Of a stretch of 64,000 bases of DNA, positions 11,659-20,202 are shown piece after piece. The position numbers and the translations under genes were made by a program. The first letter of the stretch is position 1, and each line of letters starts with the position of its first letter. The notes beneath the pieces were generated by a model. The model was not told where the DNA came from and ran no database searches. It was given only the letters and a program-made list of their open reading frames with translations. The DNA is from Pseudomonas sp. GD03919 (GTDB lineage: Bacteria; Pseudomonadota; Gammaproteobacteria; Pseudomonadales; Pseudomonadaceae), in assembly GCF_029814935.1 (NCBI RefSeq), contig NZ_CP104582.1, positions 2,294,001-2,358,000 on the forward strand, given 5' to 3'.

Positions 11659-12822
11659 TTACTTGGTCTCATTGAACAGCTCGCGACCGATCAGCATGCG
11701 GCGGATTTCGCTGGTGCCGGCGCCGATTTCGTAGAGCTTGGCGTCGCGCAGCAGACGCCCGGCCGGGTATTCGTTGGTGTAGCCGTTGCCACCCAGCAGT
11801 TGAATGGTGTCCAGCGCCATTTTTGTGGCCATCTCGGCGGTATAGAGGATCACGGCGGCGGCGTCCTTGCGCGATTCCTCGCCGCGGTCGCAGGCCTTGG
11901 CGACGTTATACAGATAGGACTTGGAGGCGTTCATGCCGGCGTACATGTCGGCGAGCTTGCCCTGCACCAGCTGGAATTCGCCGATGGACTGCTTGAACTG
12001 CTGGCGCTCGTGCACGTAGGGCAGCACCACGTCCATGCAGGCGCTCATGATCCCGGTGGGGCCGCCGGAAAGCACGGTGCGCTCGTAGTCCAGACCGCTC
12101 ATCAGCACGCGCACGCCACCGCCCTCGACACCCAAGATGTTCTCTTCCGGCACTTCGCAGTCCTCGAACACCAGTTCGCAGGTGTTGGAACCGCGCATGC
12201 CCAGCTTGTCCAGCTTCTGGTGGCGGGAGAAACCCTTGAAGTCGCGCTCGACGATAAAGGCGGTCATGCCGCGTGAGCCGGCGTTGATGTCGGTCTTGGC
12301 GTAGATCACGTAGGTGTGGGCGTCCGGGCCGTTGGTGATCCACATCTTGTTGCCGTTGAGGATGTAGCGGTCGCCGCGTTTTTCTGCGCGCAGCTTCATC
12401 GACACCACGTCGGAGCCGGCATTGGGTTCGCTCATGGCCAGGGCGCCGATATGCTCGCCGGAGCACAGCTTGGGCAGGTACTTCTGCTTCTGTGCCTCAC
12501 TGCCGTTCTTGTGGATCTGGTTGACGCAGAGGTTGGAGTGGGCGCCGTAGGACAGGCCCACGGAGGCCGAGGCGCGGCTGATCTCCTCCATGGCCAGCAC
12601 ATGCGCCAGGTAGCCCATGTCGGTGCCGCCGTACTCTTCCTTGACCGTCATGCCGAGCAGGCCCATGTCACCGAACTTGCGCCACATGTCCATGGGGAAT
12701 TCGTTGTCACGGTCGATCTGCGCGGCGCGCGGCGCCAGCTCGGCTTGGGCGAACTGATGTACCGAATCGCGCTGCATGTCGAGGGTTTCGCCGAGGCCGA
12801 AGTTGAGGGTGGGGTAGCTCAT
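11659..12822 (-). CDS. liuA: Isovaleryl-CoA dehydrogenase
   Basis: FAD-dependent oxidation of isovaleryl-CoA to 3-methylcrotonyl-CoA. I take ATG at 12822 ([12 protein letters not shown]), giving 387 residues; longer upstream readings run into non-conserved sequence overlapping liuR. Hallmarks are [24 protein letters not shown], the catalytic Glu in [13 protein letters not shown] at the position specific to isovaleryl-CoA dehydrogenase, and the C-terminal [14 protein letters not shown]. It is the first structural gene after liuR, 34 bp downstream of the liuR stop. Confidence 0.95.
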   Translation of the reverse strand: MSYPTLNFGLGETLDMQRDSVHQFAQAELAPRAAQIDRDNEFPMDMWRKFGDMGLLGMTVKEEYGGTDMGYLAHVLAMEEISRASASVGLSYGAHSNLCVNQIHKNGSEAQKQKYLPKLCSGEHIGALAMSEPNAGSDVVSMKLRAEKRGDRYILNGNKMWITNGPDAHTYVIYAKTDINAGSRGMTAFIVERDFKGFSRHQKLDKLGMRGSNTCELVFEDCEVPEENILGVEGGGVRVLMSGLDYERTVLSGGPTGIMSACMDVVLPYVHERQQFKQSIGEFQLVQGKLADMYAGMNASKSYLYNVAKACDRGEESRKDAAAVILYTAEMATKMALDTIQLLGGNGYTNEYPAGRLLRDAKLYEIGAGTSEIRRMLIGRELFNETK

Positions 12823-12856
12823 GGGGCCACCTGCGATTGTTCTTGTAGTGGGGCGA

Positions 12857-13243
12857 TTAGGCGGTCGTTTCAGCCAGGGCAGCCAGGCAGCGCTCCTCGG
12901 CGGTATCCAGCTCCAGTTGCATCTGCTGGATATCCAGCAACTGCTGTTCAAGCTGCAGGCGGCGTTCGGCGATCTTGCCCATGAAAGTCTTCAACTGCCT
13001 GCGGCTGCCGGTTTCCGGGTCATACAGCTCGATCAGCTCGCGGCATTCGGCCAGCGAAAAGCCGATGCGCTTGCCACGCAGGATGAGTTTCAGCGTCACC
13101 TTGTCCTTGGCGCTGTAGATACGCTCCTGACCGCGCCGCTCCGGCGCGAGCATGCCTTGCTCCTCGTAGAAGCGTATGGCGCGCGTGGTGATGTCCAGTT
13201 CGCGGGCCAGATCGGAGATGGAGTAGGTGATGGACATGGTCAT
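12857..13243 (-). CDS. liuR: MerR-family regulator of leucine/isovalerate catabolism
   Basis: 128-residue MerR-type regulator. The N-terminal winged HTH ([26 protein letters not shown]) is followed by [29 protein letters not shown] and a C-terminal dimerisation coiled coil (about residues 75-125). No conserved metal-binding cysteines are present, in keeping with a coenzyme-A-type effector in this subgroup. It lies at the head of the liu operon and reads through into liuA. AAAGGAG precedes the ATG. The 16-bp palindrome just upstream is its likely operator and would also control the divergent SDR-thiolase-acyl-CoA dehydrogenase unit. Confidence 0.92.
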   Translation of the reverse strand: MTMSITYSISDLARELDITTRAIRFYEEQGMLAPERRGQERIYSAKDKVTLKLILRGKRIGFSLAECRELIELYDPETGSRRQLKTFMGKIAERRLQLEQQLLDIQQMQLELDTAEERCLAALAETTA

Positions 13244-13255
13244 TGCTCCTTTACC

Positions 13256-13271
13256 TTTACGTTAACGTAAA
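13256..13271. promoter_or_regulatory. Candidate LiuR operator in divergent promoter region
   Basis: TTTACGTTAACGTAAA is a perfect 16-bp palindrome lying 13 bp upstream of liuR and 54 bp upstream of the divergent SDR gene. MerR proteins bind dyads inside long-spacer promoters. The only regulator encoded here is LiuR, so this is the natural site. Binding is inferred, not shown. Confidence 0.7.
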
Positions 13272-13324
13272 CCTGTGCAAATCTGCCTGTCAATCTCACC
13301 CCACAACAATCCCAGAGGCTGAGC

Positions 13325-14092
13325 ATGCGTATCGACGAATCGACATTCCTGATCAGTGGCGGCGCCTCCGGCCTGGGGCTGGCCACGGCCCGTGAACTGG
13401 TCGGGCAGGGTGGCCAGGTGGTGCTGCTGGATATCAACGCCGAGGCGGGGCAGCAGGCCATTACCGAACTGGGCGACGCTGCACGCTTCGTGCGCGCCGA
13501 TATCACTCGCGAAGAAGATGGCCGCGTAGCGGTGGCGCAGGCGCTGGAGGCCTTCGGGGCGCTGCATGGATTGGTCAACTGCGCCGGTATCGCACCAGCC
13601 GAAAAGGTGCTGGGGCGCAACGGCGCGCATGGTCTGGACAGCTTCCGGCGTACCGTCGAGGTCAACCTGATCGGTAGCTTCAACCTGCTGCGTCTCGCCG
13701 CCGAGGCCATGGCGTAGAACACGCCGAACGCTGGGGGCGAGCGCGGGGTCATCATCAATACCGCCTCGGTGGCGGCGTTCGACGGGCAGATGGGCCAGGC
13801 GGCCTATGCTGCGTCAAAGGGCGGAGTGGCGGCGCTTACATTGCCTGCAGCGCGTGATCTGGCCCGTTCCGGCATCCGCGTGATGTGCATCGCCCCTGGT
13901 GTGTTCGAGACGCCGATGATGGCCGGCATGCCGCAGGAGGTGCGTGATTCGCTGGCGGCCAACGTGCCGTTCCCGCCACGCCTGGGCCGGCCCGACGAAT
14001 ATGCCGCGCTGGTGCGGCATATCGTCGAGAACGTGATGCTCAATGGTGAGGTGATCCGCCTCGACGGCGCGTTGCGCATGGCGGCGAAGTAA
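13325..14092 (+). pseudogene. SDR-family 3-hydroxyacyl-CoA dehydrogenase, interrupted by an in-frame amber codon
   Basis: A 255-codon frame matching the HSD10-like type II 3-hydroxy-2-methylbutyryl-CoA dehydrogenases: Rossmann motif SGGASGLGLATA, DINAEAG, then [11 protein letters not shown] and the catalytic YAASKGG. A TAG at 13715-13717 (codon 131) interrupts it; the frame is otherwise intact on both sides, so one base change (CAG to TAG is simplest) explains it. The stop precedes the catalytic Ser, Tyr and Lys, so the 130-residue product would be dead unless the amber is read through. The expected role is isoleucine catabolism together with the following thiolase and acyl-CoA dehydrogenase. 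Sequencing error is possible. Confidence 0.8.
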
Positions 14093-14097
14093 CGGCA

Positions 14098-14151
14098 GCC
14101 CGGATGCAATCCGGGAAGCACTCATGCAGATTTCCCGGATTGCATCCGGGC
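14098..14151. repeat. Intergenic palindrome, CCCGGATGCAATCCGGG family
   Basis: Two 20-bp complementary arms (14098-14117 and 14132-14151), each itself partly palindromic, separated by 14 bp. A close relative lies at 63666-63725. It may act as a transcript stabiliser or a REP-type element between the SDR and thiolase genes. Confidence 0.8.
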
Positions 14152-14173
14152 TACGCAATTGAAGGTGATGCTC

Positions 14174-15364
14174 ATGAATCAGCAACTCGACCCTGTCGTC
14201 ATCGTCAGTACCGCGCGCACGCCCATGGGCGGCTTTCTCGGTGATCTGGCCGGGCTGACGGCGGCTGAACTGGGCGCAGAGGCGATTCGCGCCACGCTGC
14301 AACGTGCCGGCCTCGCCGCCGAGGCGGTGGATACGCTGCTGATGGGCTGCGTGTTGCAGGCCGGTCAGGGGCAGGCGCCAGCGCGTCAGGCAGCGCTGGG
14401 CGCGGGCCTGAGCCAGGCAGCGCAGTGCACCACGCTGAACAAGATGTGCGGCTCGGGCATGCAGGCGCTGATGCTCGGTCATGATCAATTGCTGGCCGGC
14501 AGTGCCGATGTGCTGGTGGCTGGCGGCATGGAGAGCATGTCCAATGCGCCCTATCTGCTGGCCCGTGCCCGCAACGGCTATCGCATGGGTCATGGTCAGG
14601 TGCTCGACCATATGTTCCTCGATGGTTTGGAGGACGCCTACGAGCGTGGCCGGCTGATGGGCACCTTCGCCGAGGATTGCGCCGAGCAGTATCGCTTCAG
14701 CCGCGAGGAGCAGGATGCTTATGCCCTGGAGTCGCTGCGCCGTGCTCAGCAGGCGATTGCGGACGGCAGCTTCGCCAGCGAGATCGTCGCCGTGGAGGCG
14801 CCGCAGGGGCGCGAGCGGCGTCTGGTCGATAGTGATGAGCAGCCACCCAAGGCGCGGCCGGACAAGATTCCCGGCCTGAAGCCGGCGTTCCGCGAGGGCG
14901 GTACGGTGACGGCGGCCAATGCCAGCTCCATTTCCGATGGCGCCGCCGCGCTGCTGCTGATGCGCCTGTCCCAGGCGCAGCAACGCGGCCTTACGCCGCT
15001 GGCGCGTATCGTCGGCCATGCCGGTCATGCGCAGGCGCCCAATCTGTTCACCACCGCGCCGGTAGCGGCGATCCAGCGTTTGCTGGCGCGTACCGAGTGG
15101 GCGCTGGAGACGGTCGATCTGTTCGAGATCAACGAGGCTTTTGCCGTGGTGCCCATGGTGGCTATGCGCGAGCTGGGCATCGACCACGCCAAACTCAACG
15201 TACACGGCGGCGCCTGCACCCTGGGGCACCCTATCGGTGCGTCCGGGGCGCACATTCTGGTCACTCTGCTGGCGGCCTTGCAGCAACGCGGGCTCAAGCG
15301 TGGCGTGGCTTCGGTGTGCATCGGTGGCGGCGAGGCCACGGCCGTGGCCATCGAGTTGTATTGA
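14174..15364 (+). CDS. Acetyl-CoA acyltransferase (thiolase)
   Basis: Thiolytic cleavage of a 3-ketoacyl-CoA. 396 residues from ATG at 14174, preceded by GAAGGTG. The acylated Cys92 sits in NKMCGSGMQALM, then INEAFAVVPM, HPIGASGAH and the C-terminal active-site CIGGGEATA. Between a 3-hydroxyacyl-CoA dehydrogenase and an acyl-CoA dehydrogenase, divergent from liu, the likely substrate is 2-methylacetoacetyl-CoA (isoleucine) or acetoacetyl-CoA from leucine via acsA. Sequence alone does not settle which. Confidence 0.9.
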   Translation: MNQQLDPVVIVSTARTPMGGFLGDLAGLTAAELGAEAIRATLQRAGLAAEAVDTLLMGCVLQAGQGQAPARQAALGAGLSQAAQCTTLNKMCGSGMQALMLGHDQLLAGSADVLVAGGMESMSNAPYLLARARNGYRMGHGQVLDHMFLDGLEDAYERGRLMGTFAEDCAEQYRFSREEQDAYALESLRRAQQAIADGSFASEIVAVEAPQGRERRLVDSDEQPPKARPDKIPGLKPAFREGGTVTAANASSISDGAAALLLMRLSQAQQRGLTPLARIVGHAGHAQAPNLFTTAPVAAIQRLLARTEWALETVDLFEINEAFAVVPMVAMRELGIDHAKLNVHGGACTLGHPIGASGAHILVTLLAALQQRGLKRGVASVCIGGGEATAVAIELY

Positions 15365-15463
15365 ATCGACCCGTCGGGTGTCGTGGGGCCGCCCAGGCCG
15401 TGCGCACCACGCGTTTCTGCCAACCAGTGGTGCGCATGGAGCACCCTACGTATGGAGCCAGCC

Positions 15464-16591
15464 ATGCTGCCCAACGAAGAAGAAATTCTGATCCGTGACA
15501 TGGCGCGCCAGTTCGCCCAGGAACGGCTCAAGTCCTTTGCCGCCGACTGGGATCGCGCGCATCGTTTCCCGGCTGAGGCCATCGTTGAAATGGGCCAGTT
15601 GGGTTTTATGGGCATGCTGGTGCCGCAGCAGTGGGGTGGCGCCGAAACCAGTAACCTGGCCTATGCCATGGCACTTGAGGAGATCGCCGCGGGCGATGGC
15701 GCCTGTTCCACCATCATGAGCGTGCACAACTCGGTGGGCTGCATGCCGATTCTGAAGTACGGCAGCGAGGCGCAGAAACAGCGCTTTCTCCGCCCGCTGG
15801 CCGAGGGCAGCATGCTGGGTGCCTTCGCCCTGACCGAGCCGCAGGCCGGCTCCGATGCCAGCGACCTGCGCACTCGTGCGCGGCGTGATGGCGATCACTA
15901 TGTGCTCGATGGCGCCAAGCAGTTCATCACGTCCGGCAACCATGCCGGCATGGTCATCGTCTTTGCCGTGACTGACCCGCAAGCCGGCAAGAAGGGCATC
16001 AGCGCCTTTATCGTGCCGACGGATACGCCGGGGTTCTCGGTGGTGCGGGTCGAGGACAAGCTCGGCCAGCATGCCTCCGATACCTGCCAGATCCAGTTCG
16101 ACGGCGTGCGTATCCCGGCCGATCTGCGCCTGGGCGAGGAGGGTGAGGGCTATCGCATCGCCCTGGCCAACCTGGAAGGCGGCCGCATCGGCATTGCCGC
16201 GCAAGCGGTGGGCATGGCGCGGGCTGCGTTCGAGGCGGCGCGCGATTACGCCCGTGAGCGGGTGACCTTCGGCAAGCCGATCATCGAGCACCAGGCCGTA
16301 GCCTTCCGTCTGGCTGATATGGCCACGCAGATCGCCGTGGCGCGGCAGATGGTGCATCACGCGGCCAGCCTGCGCGAGGCTGGCCAGCCCTGTTTGACCG
16401 AGGCGTCGATGGCCAAGCTGTTCGCCTCGGAAATGGCTGAGCGCGTGTGCTCGGCGGCGATCCAGACCTTGGGTGGCTACGGCTACCTCAAGGACTTCCC
16501 GGTCGAGCGCATCTACCGCGACGTGCGCGTCTGTCAGATCTACGAAGGCACCAGTGATGTGCAGCGGATGGTGATTGCGCGCGGTTTGTAG
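15464..16591 (+). CDS. Short/branched-chain acyl-CoA dehydrogenase
   Basis: 375-residue flavoprotein from ATG 15464 with GGAG upstream; an ATG at 15452 would add four residues. Motifs: [16 protein letters not shown], the FITSGNHAG flavin region, a [17 protein letters not shown] segment and the C-terminal [16 protein letters not shown]. The last resembles the end of liuA's protein but the enzyme is clearly distinct. It is probably 2-methylbutyryl- or isobutyryl-CoA dehydrogenase given its neighbours. An enoyl-CoA hydratase for this route is not in the unit. Confidence 0.88.
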   Translation: MLPNEEEILIRDMARQFAQERLKSFAADWDRAHRFPAEAIVEMGQLGFMGMLVPQQWGGAETSNLAYAMALEEIAAGDGACSTIMSVHNSVGCMPILKYGSEAQKQRFLRPLAEGSMLGAFALTEPQAGSDASDLRTRARRDGDHYVLDGAKQFITSGNHAGMVIVFAVTDPQAGKKGISAFIVPTDTPGFSVVRVEDKLGQHASDTCQIQFDGVRIPADLRLGEEGEGYRIALANLEGGRIGIAAQAVGMARAAFEAARDYARERVTFGKPIIEHQAVAFRLADMATQIAVARQMVHHAASLREAGQPCLTEASMAKLFASEMAERVCSAAIQTLGGYGYLKDFPVERIYRDVRVCQIYEGTSDVQRMVIARGL

Positions 16592-16651
16592 GGTGCGGTG
16601 TGCGCACCGAGGTTGGCGCCGTTGTCGAGGGCAATCAACCCTCTCCCCCAG

Positions 16652-16677
16652 CCCCTCTCCCACAAGTGGGAGAGGGG
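16652..16677. repeat. Intergenic palindrome CCCCTCTCCCAC..GTGGGAGAGGGG
   Basis: A compact hairpin with 11-bp arms and an AAG-type loop between convergent genes. It may serve as a bidirectional terminator, although it lacks a T tract. Related C/T-rich palindromes occur at 63545-63660. A TAGGGTGCG / CGCACCCTA pair flanks it at 16590-16741. Confidence 0.6.
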
Positions 16678-16744
16678 AGCGGATTTGCGTCGTGTTCAAG
16701 TCTTTGACGCTAGCCCAGGCGGTGCGCAGCGCACCCTACGGGCG

Positions 16745-18835
16745 TCAATCGAACTGGTACTGCACCCCCGCGCCGACATACCAGGCCCGTTCCGGGCCGG
16801 GTTCGTAGTAGCGCTGGTTGGTGTCGCCGACGATCACCGAGCCGATGTATTCACGATCGAACAGGTTGTCGATGCGCAGCACTTGGTTGAAGGTCAGCGC
16901 GCCGGCTTTCTGCTCGAAGCGCGCCTGCCAGTTGAACAGCGCATAGCTGGGCGCCGCCTTGGCGGTGTTGCTGTCCTCGACGTACAGCTGGCTGCGGTAC
17001 AGGCCTTCGATGGCGGTGCTGAACCAGTCGACCGGCTGCCAGGCAAACTCACCATACAAGGTGTTGGCGGGGATGCCAGGCAGGTGCTTGCCGGATTCGA
17101 CGAGCTGATTGCGGCTGGTGAAGTCCTTGCTGTAGGTGGCGTCGATATGGGTGTAGGCCAGGTTGGCGCGCAGGGTTTCGCTCAGGTGGCTTTCCACGGA
17201 CAGCTCAAGGCCACGGCGACGGGTCTGGGCGGCGTTCTGGAAGCTGTTGCGCCCGCCTTGTGCTGAGGCTACGACAAGCTCATCGTCGGTGTCGATCTGG
17301 AACAGCGCCAGTTGCAGACTGGTCGCATCGGCCAGGCGCGCCTTGAGTCCCACTTCGATCTGCTCGCTGGTGGCCGGTTTCAGGTCGAAGCCGAAGCTGC
17401 TGTCAGGTCCTGAATAGGACAGCTCGTTCAGCGTCGGCGTCTCCACGCCCTTGCCCCAGCTGACGTAGATGTTCAGGTCGGGCAGCAGGGCGTAACTGGC
17501 GCCCAGGGTCGGCGTCAGTTCGCGATAGGTGACCGAACCGCTGTCGTCGAGGTTGTTGCCCTGGATGAAGTGGTCATCCACCTCGAACTTTACCTCGCTA
17601 TGGCGCAAGCCGGCTTGCAGGTCGAGTTTGCCCAATTGCCAGGCGCCCTGGATGTAGGGCGACAGGCTGGTGACCTCGTTGCGTTCGTCACGGCGCAGGG
17701 CACCTTTCACGCCGAATGTATCGCCGACAAAATTTTCAAAGCCCTGCCGATCATCACGCGAGTAGTCGTAATCCAGCCCTGTCGTAACCGTCAGCAGGCT
17801 GCTGCCCAGGTCGAAGGATTGAATCCAGCGGTTGCCGATACCGTGGAAGCGGCGCTCGAAGTCGATCACTCCGCCTGAGTGGCTTTCTGGTGCTTGAAAG
17901 TTTGGACGAATTGACTGGTACTGAATTACCCGTCGTGTGCCGCTATACAAGGTGCTCTGCCAAGTACCGGCAGTGAAGCTGCGCTCGTAGTTGAGGCCGA
18001 ATTGGCGATGATCCACCGTCTTGCGGGTATTGAACTCTAGGGCGTTGCTGGAAGCTGCCCTGCGGTCGGTTTTGACTTCGCCCCAGGTCAGCCCCTGCGG
18101 ATCCTGGGTGTCATTCTGATCCAGCTCGCTGACGCTCAGGCTCAGTTTGCTGACATCGTCCGGGTACAGCGTCAGCTTGGCGAAGGTCTTGTCGAGGATG
18201 GCGCCGCTGTGGTCACGGTAGCCGTCAGTCTCGAACTGCGAGCGGTTGATGATGAAGCCAGCCTTGTCGTTGCCGCCTTCAGCCGCGACGCGGGTGCGGC
18301 TGGTGCCGTAGGCTGCTTGCGAGGTGTCGAGCGACAGCTTGGGTGGACCTTCGCCATCGCGCGAGAACAACTGGATGACCCCACCGGAGTTGCTGCCGTA
18401 AACGCTGGCGAAGGGGCCGCGCAGCACCTCGATACGCTCCAGGGTGTCGAGGTCGAAGGTCGCCGCCTGGCCCTGGCCATCCGGGTTGGACAGCGGCACG
18501 CCATCGGCCAGCAGCTTGATACCACGAATGCCGAAGGCCGAACGGGCGCCGAAACCGCGTGAGGAGATCTGCAGATCCTGCGCGTAGTTCTGGCGGTTCT
18601 GTACCACCAGCCCCGGCACGCTGCCGAGCGCCTCGGAAAGGTTGACACCCGGTTTGCCCAGCGTCGCCTGTTCGGCATCGATGCGGTTGACCGAGAAGGG
18701 CAGTTGCCAGCCGCTGGCCTGGTAGCGGCTGCCGGTGACCACCAGTGGGTCGGCCTGGTAGGTGGCGTTTTCGGCCAGTGCAGTCAGTGGCAGGAACAAT
18801 GCGGGCAGCCAGAAGCAGGGGCTCAGCCGGTACAT
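16745..18835 (-). CDS. TonB-dependent outer-membrane receptor
   Basis: 696-residue outer-membrane transporter for an unknown ligand, probably a siderophore or metal complex. The signal peptide MYRLSPCFWLPALFLPLTALA is followed by a plug domain (NLSEALGSVPGLVVQNRQNY, ISSRGFGARSAFGIRGIKLLADG, LRGPFASVYGSNSGGVIQL) and a 22-strand-type barrel with repeated alternating hydrophobic segments, ending YVGAGVQYQFD. No sigma/anti-sigma pair and no clear Fur box are visible beside it. It stands alone between the catabolic cluster and the gluconate locus. Confidence 0.9.
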   Translation of the reverse strand: MYRLSPCFWLPALFLPLTALAENATYQADPLVVTGSRYQASGWQLPFSVNRIDAEQATLGKPGVNLSEALGSVPGLVVQNRQNYAQDLQISSRGFGARSAFGIRGIKLLADGVPLSNPDGQGQAATFDLDTLERIEVLRGPFASVYGSNSGGVIQLFSRDGEGPPKLSLDTSQAAYGTSRTRVAAEGGNDKAGFIINRSQFETDGYRDHSGAILDKTFAKLTLYPDDVSKLSLSVSELDQNDTQDPQGLTWGEVKTDRRAASSNALEFNTRKTVDHRQFGLNYERSFTAGTWQSTLYSGTRRVIQYQSIRPNFQAPESHSGGVIDFERRFHGIGNRWIQSFDLGSSLLTVTTGLDYDYSRDDRQGFENFVGDTFGVKGALRRDERNEVTSLSPYIQGAWQLGKLDLQAGLRHSEVKFEVDDHFIQGNNLDDSGSVTYRELTPTLGASYALLPDLNIYVSWGKGVETPTLNELSYSGPDSSFGFDLKPATSEQIEVGLKARLADATSLQLALFQIDTDDELVVASAQGGRNSFQNAAQTRRRGLELSVESHLSETLRANLAYTHIDATYSKDFTSRNQLVESGKHLPGIPANTLYGEFAWQPVDWFSTAIEGLYRSQLYVEDSNTAKAAPSYALFNWQARFEQKAGALTFNQVLRIDNLFDREYIGSVIVGDTNQRYYEPGPERAWYVGAGVQYQFD

Positions 18836-18967
18836 AAGCGAAATGTCTCCCTTGGGGCAGGTAGGCGATATTGAACGTGTCAGTCAGTAGCGGACCAGAG
18901 CTGGGTGATAGCCATTAGCGGAAATGCTCTACGAAATGTTGCCGAAAGAGGGTTGTCGGATGATTTG

Positions 18968-18979
18968 GATAGCGCTAGC
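18968..18979. promoter_or_regulatory. Candidate GntR operator upstream of gntK-dctQ
   Basis: GATAGCGCTAGC, containing the palindrome TAGCGCTA, lies about 55 bp before the start of the kinase fusion gene. The same 12-mer with one change recurs inside the gene at 19611. LacI-family gluconate repressors bind short dyads of this kind, and one is encoded downstream at 22727. Confidence 0.5.
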
Positions 18980-19031
18980 ATCCGGATCAAACAATGAGCG
19001 GCGCCACCTCGATGGTGCCCATGGAGTTCCC

Positions 19032-20153
19032 ATGCAACAGCAGTCTTGCGCATTGCCTGCCCGTACCACCCTGGTGGTCATGGGGGTCAGTGGCTCCGGC
19101 AAGAGCGAGATCAGCCAGGCGGTCGCCACCGCACTCGGTTGGCGCCATATCGAAGCCGATCATTTCCATCCTCCCGAAAACGTAGAGCGCATGCGCGCGG
19201 GCATCCCGCTGAGCGACGAAGACCGTCGCCACTGGCTGGATGCACTGTGCGAGCAGATGCTGGCCGCGCAGGCCGCAGGTGAATGCTTCGTGCTGGCCTG
19301 CTCGGCGCTCAAGCGTGTCTACCGTGAGCGCCTGCGCCAGGCGATTCCGGGGCTACAGTTCGTTCATCTGCATATCGATCACGCCACGGCGGTGCAGCGT
19401 GTCGGGGCGCGGCCCGGACATTTCATGCCGATCTCCCTGGTCGATAGCCAGTTCGCCACGCTCGAAAGCCCGGCGGGTGAGCCGCATGTACGCGTCGTGG
19501 ATGCGCAGCAGACCCGGCAGGCCGTGGTGGCCGAAATCCAGGCCTGGGTGCGCCGCGATGCCACGGAGGCGGTTGCCAGCGAAGCTCAGGATGTTCTCGA
19601 TAGCGAAATTGATAGCGCTAACCAAACGGCGCAACTGGGTGCCGAGCCAATCTATGAGGGCCGCATCGCGCGGCTGTTCGATCGGCTGACCGACAGCCTG
19701 ATGGCGGTTCTGATGGCCTTCATGGTGGTGGCCGTGTTCGCCAACGTGGTGCTGCGTTACGTATTCGGCACCGGCTGGCCGGGCGCCGAGGAACTATCGC
19801 GGCTGGCCTTCGTCTGGCTGGTGTTCGTCGGCGTGGCCTCCGGCATGCGCCGCGGCGAGCTGATGACCTTCCGCATGATTCGCGACCGCTTCCCGTTGCT
19901 GGCGCAGCGCCTGGTGGATTCGCTGAGTTGGGTGCTGGTTGCCGGCGCCAGCCTGCTCTCGGCCTTGGGCGCCTGGAATCAGGTGCAGTTCGGCTGGGGC
20001 AACGTCAGTACCGTGGTCGGTTATCCGGTGGTGCTGGCGATGCTACCGGTGCTGGCGAGCATGCTGGTGCTGGCGATTCTCGCGGTGGTGCAACTGGTCA
20101 ATCTCTGGCGGCGTGCACCGCAGCCGGCCCTGGCCCAGGCGCACGTCGAATGA
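19032..20153 (+). CDS. Fused gluconokinase - TRAP transporter small permease (DctQ)
   Basis: One 373-residue frame joins two proteins normally made separately. Residues about 12-176 are gluconokinase: P-loop GVSGSGKS (18-25), HIEADHFHPPENVERM, ACSALKRVYRERLR, HFMPISLVDSQFATLE. Residues about 208-373 are a TRAP DctQ subunit with four hydrophobic segments and the family signatures FANVVLRYVFGTGWPGAEELSR and GMRRGELM. The joining stretch (177-207) is low-complexity and its DNA holds a second operator-like dyad. Phosphorylation of gluconate would thus be tethered to its uptake. ATG 19032 has GGAG upstream. No stop or frameshift lies between the halves. Confidence 0.88.
   Translation: MQQQSCALPARTTLVVMGVSGSGKSEISQAVATALGWRHIEADHFHPPENVERMRAGIPLSDEDRRHWLDALCEQMLAAQAAGECFVLACSALKRVYRERLRQAIPGLQFVHLHIDHATAVQRVGARPGHFMPISLVDSQFATLESPAGEPHVRVVDAQQTRQAVVAEIQAWVRRDATEAVASEAQDVLDSEIDSANQTAQLGAEPIYEGRIARLFDRLTDSLMAVLMAFMVVAVFANVVLRYVFGTGWPGAEELSRLAFVWLVFVGVASGMRRGELMTFRMIRDRFPLLAQRLVDSLSWVLVAGASLLSALGAWNQVQFGWGNVSTVVGYPVVLAMLPVLASMLVLAILAVVQLVNLWRRAPQPALAQAHVE
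19611..19622. promoter_or_regulatory. Operator-like dyad inside the kinase-permease linker
   Basis: GATAGCGCTAAC differs by one base from the candidate operator at 18968. It lies exactly in the part of the gene that encodes the linker between kinase and DctQ, preceded by a partial copy GATAGCG at 19600. It could be a relic of a former dctQ promoter that became coding when the genes fused, or a working intragenic site. Confidence 0.4.
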
Positions 20154-20202
20154 TGCCGACTCCATTCCAACAAGACGGGCACTGCCCACCGAGGACCTGC
20201 CG

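Noticed and set aside
13814..15286. 490-codon open frame on the minus strand opposite the thiolase gene
   Set aside because: It is antisense to a well-conserved thiolase and the SDR 3' end; its Gln/His/Arg-rich composition is typical of antisense frames in high-GC DNA.
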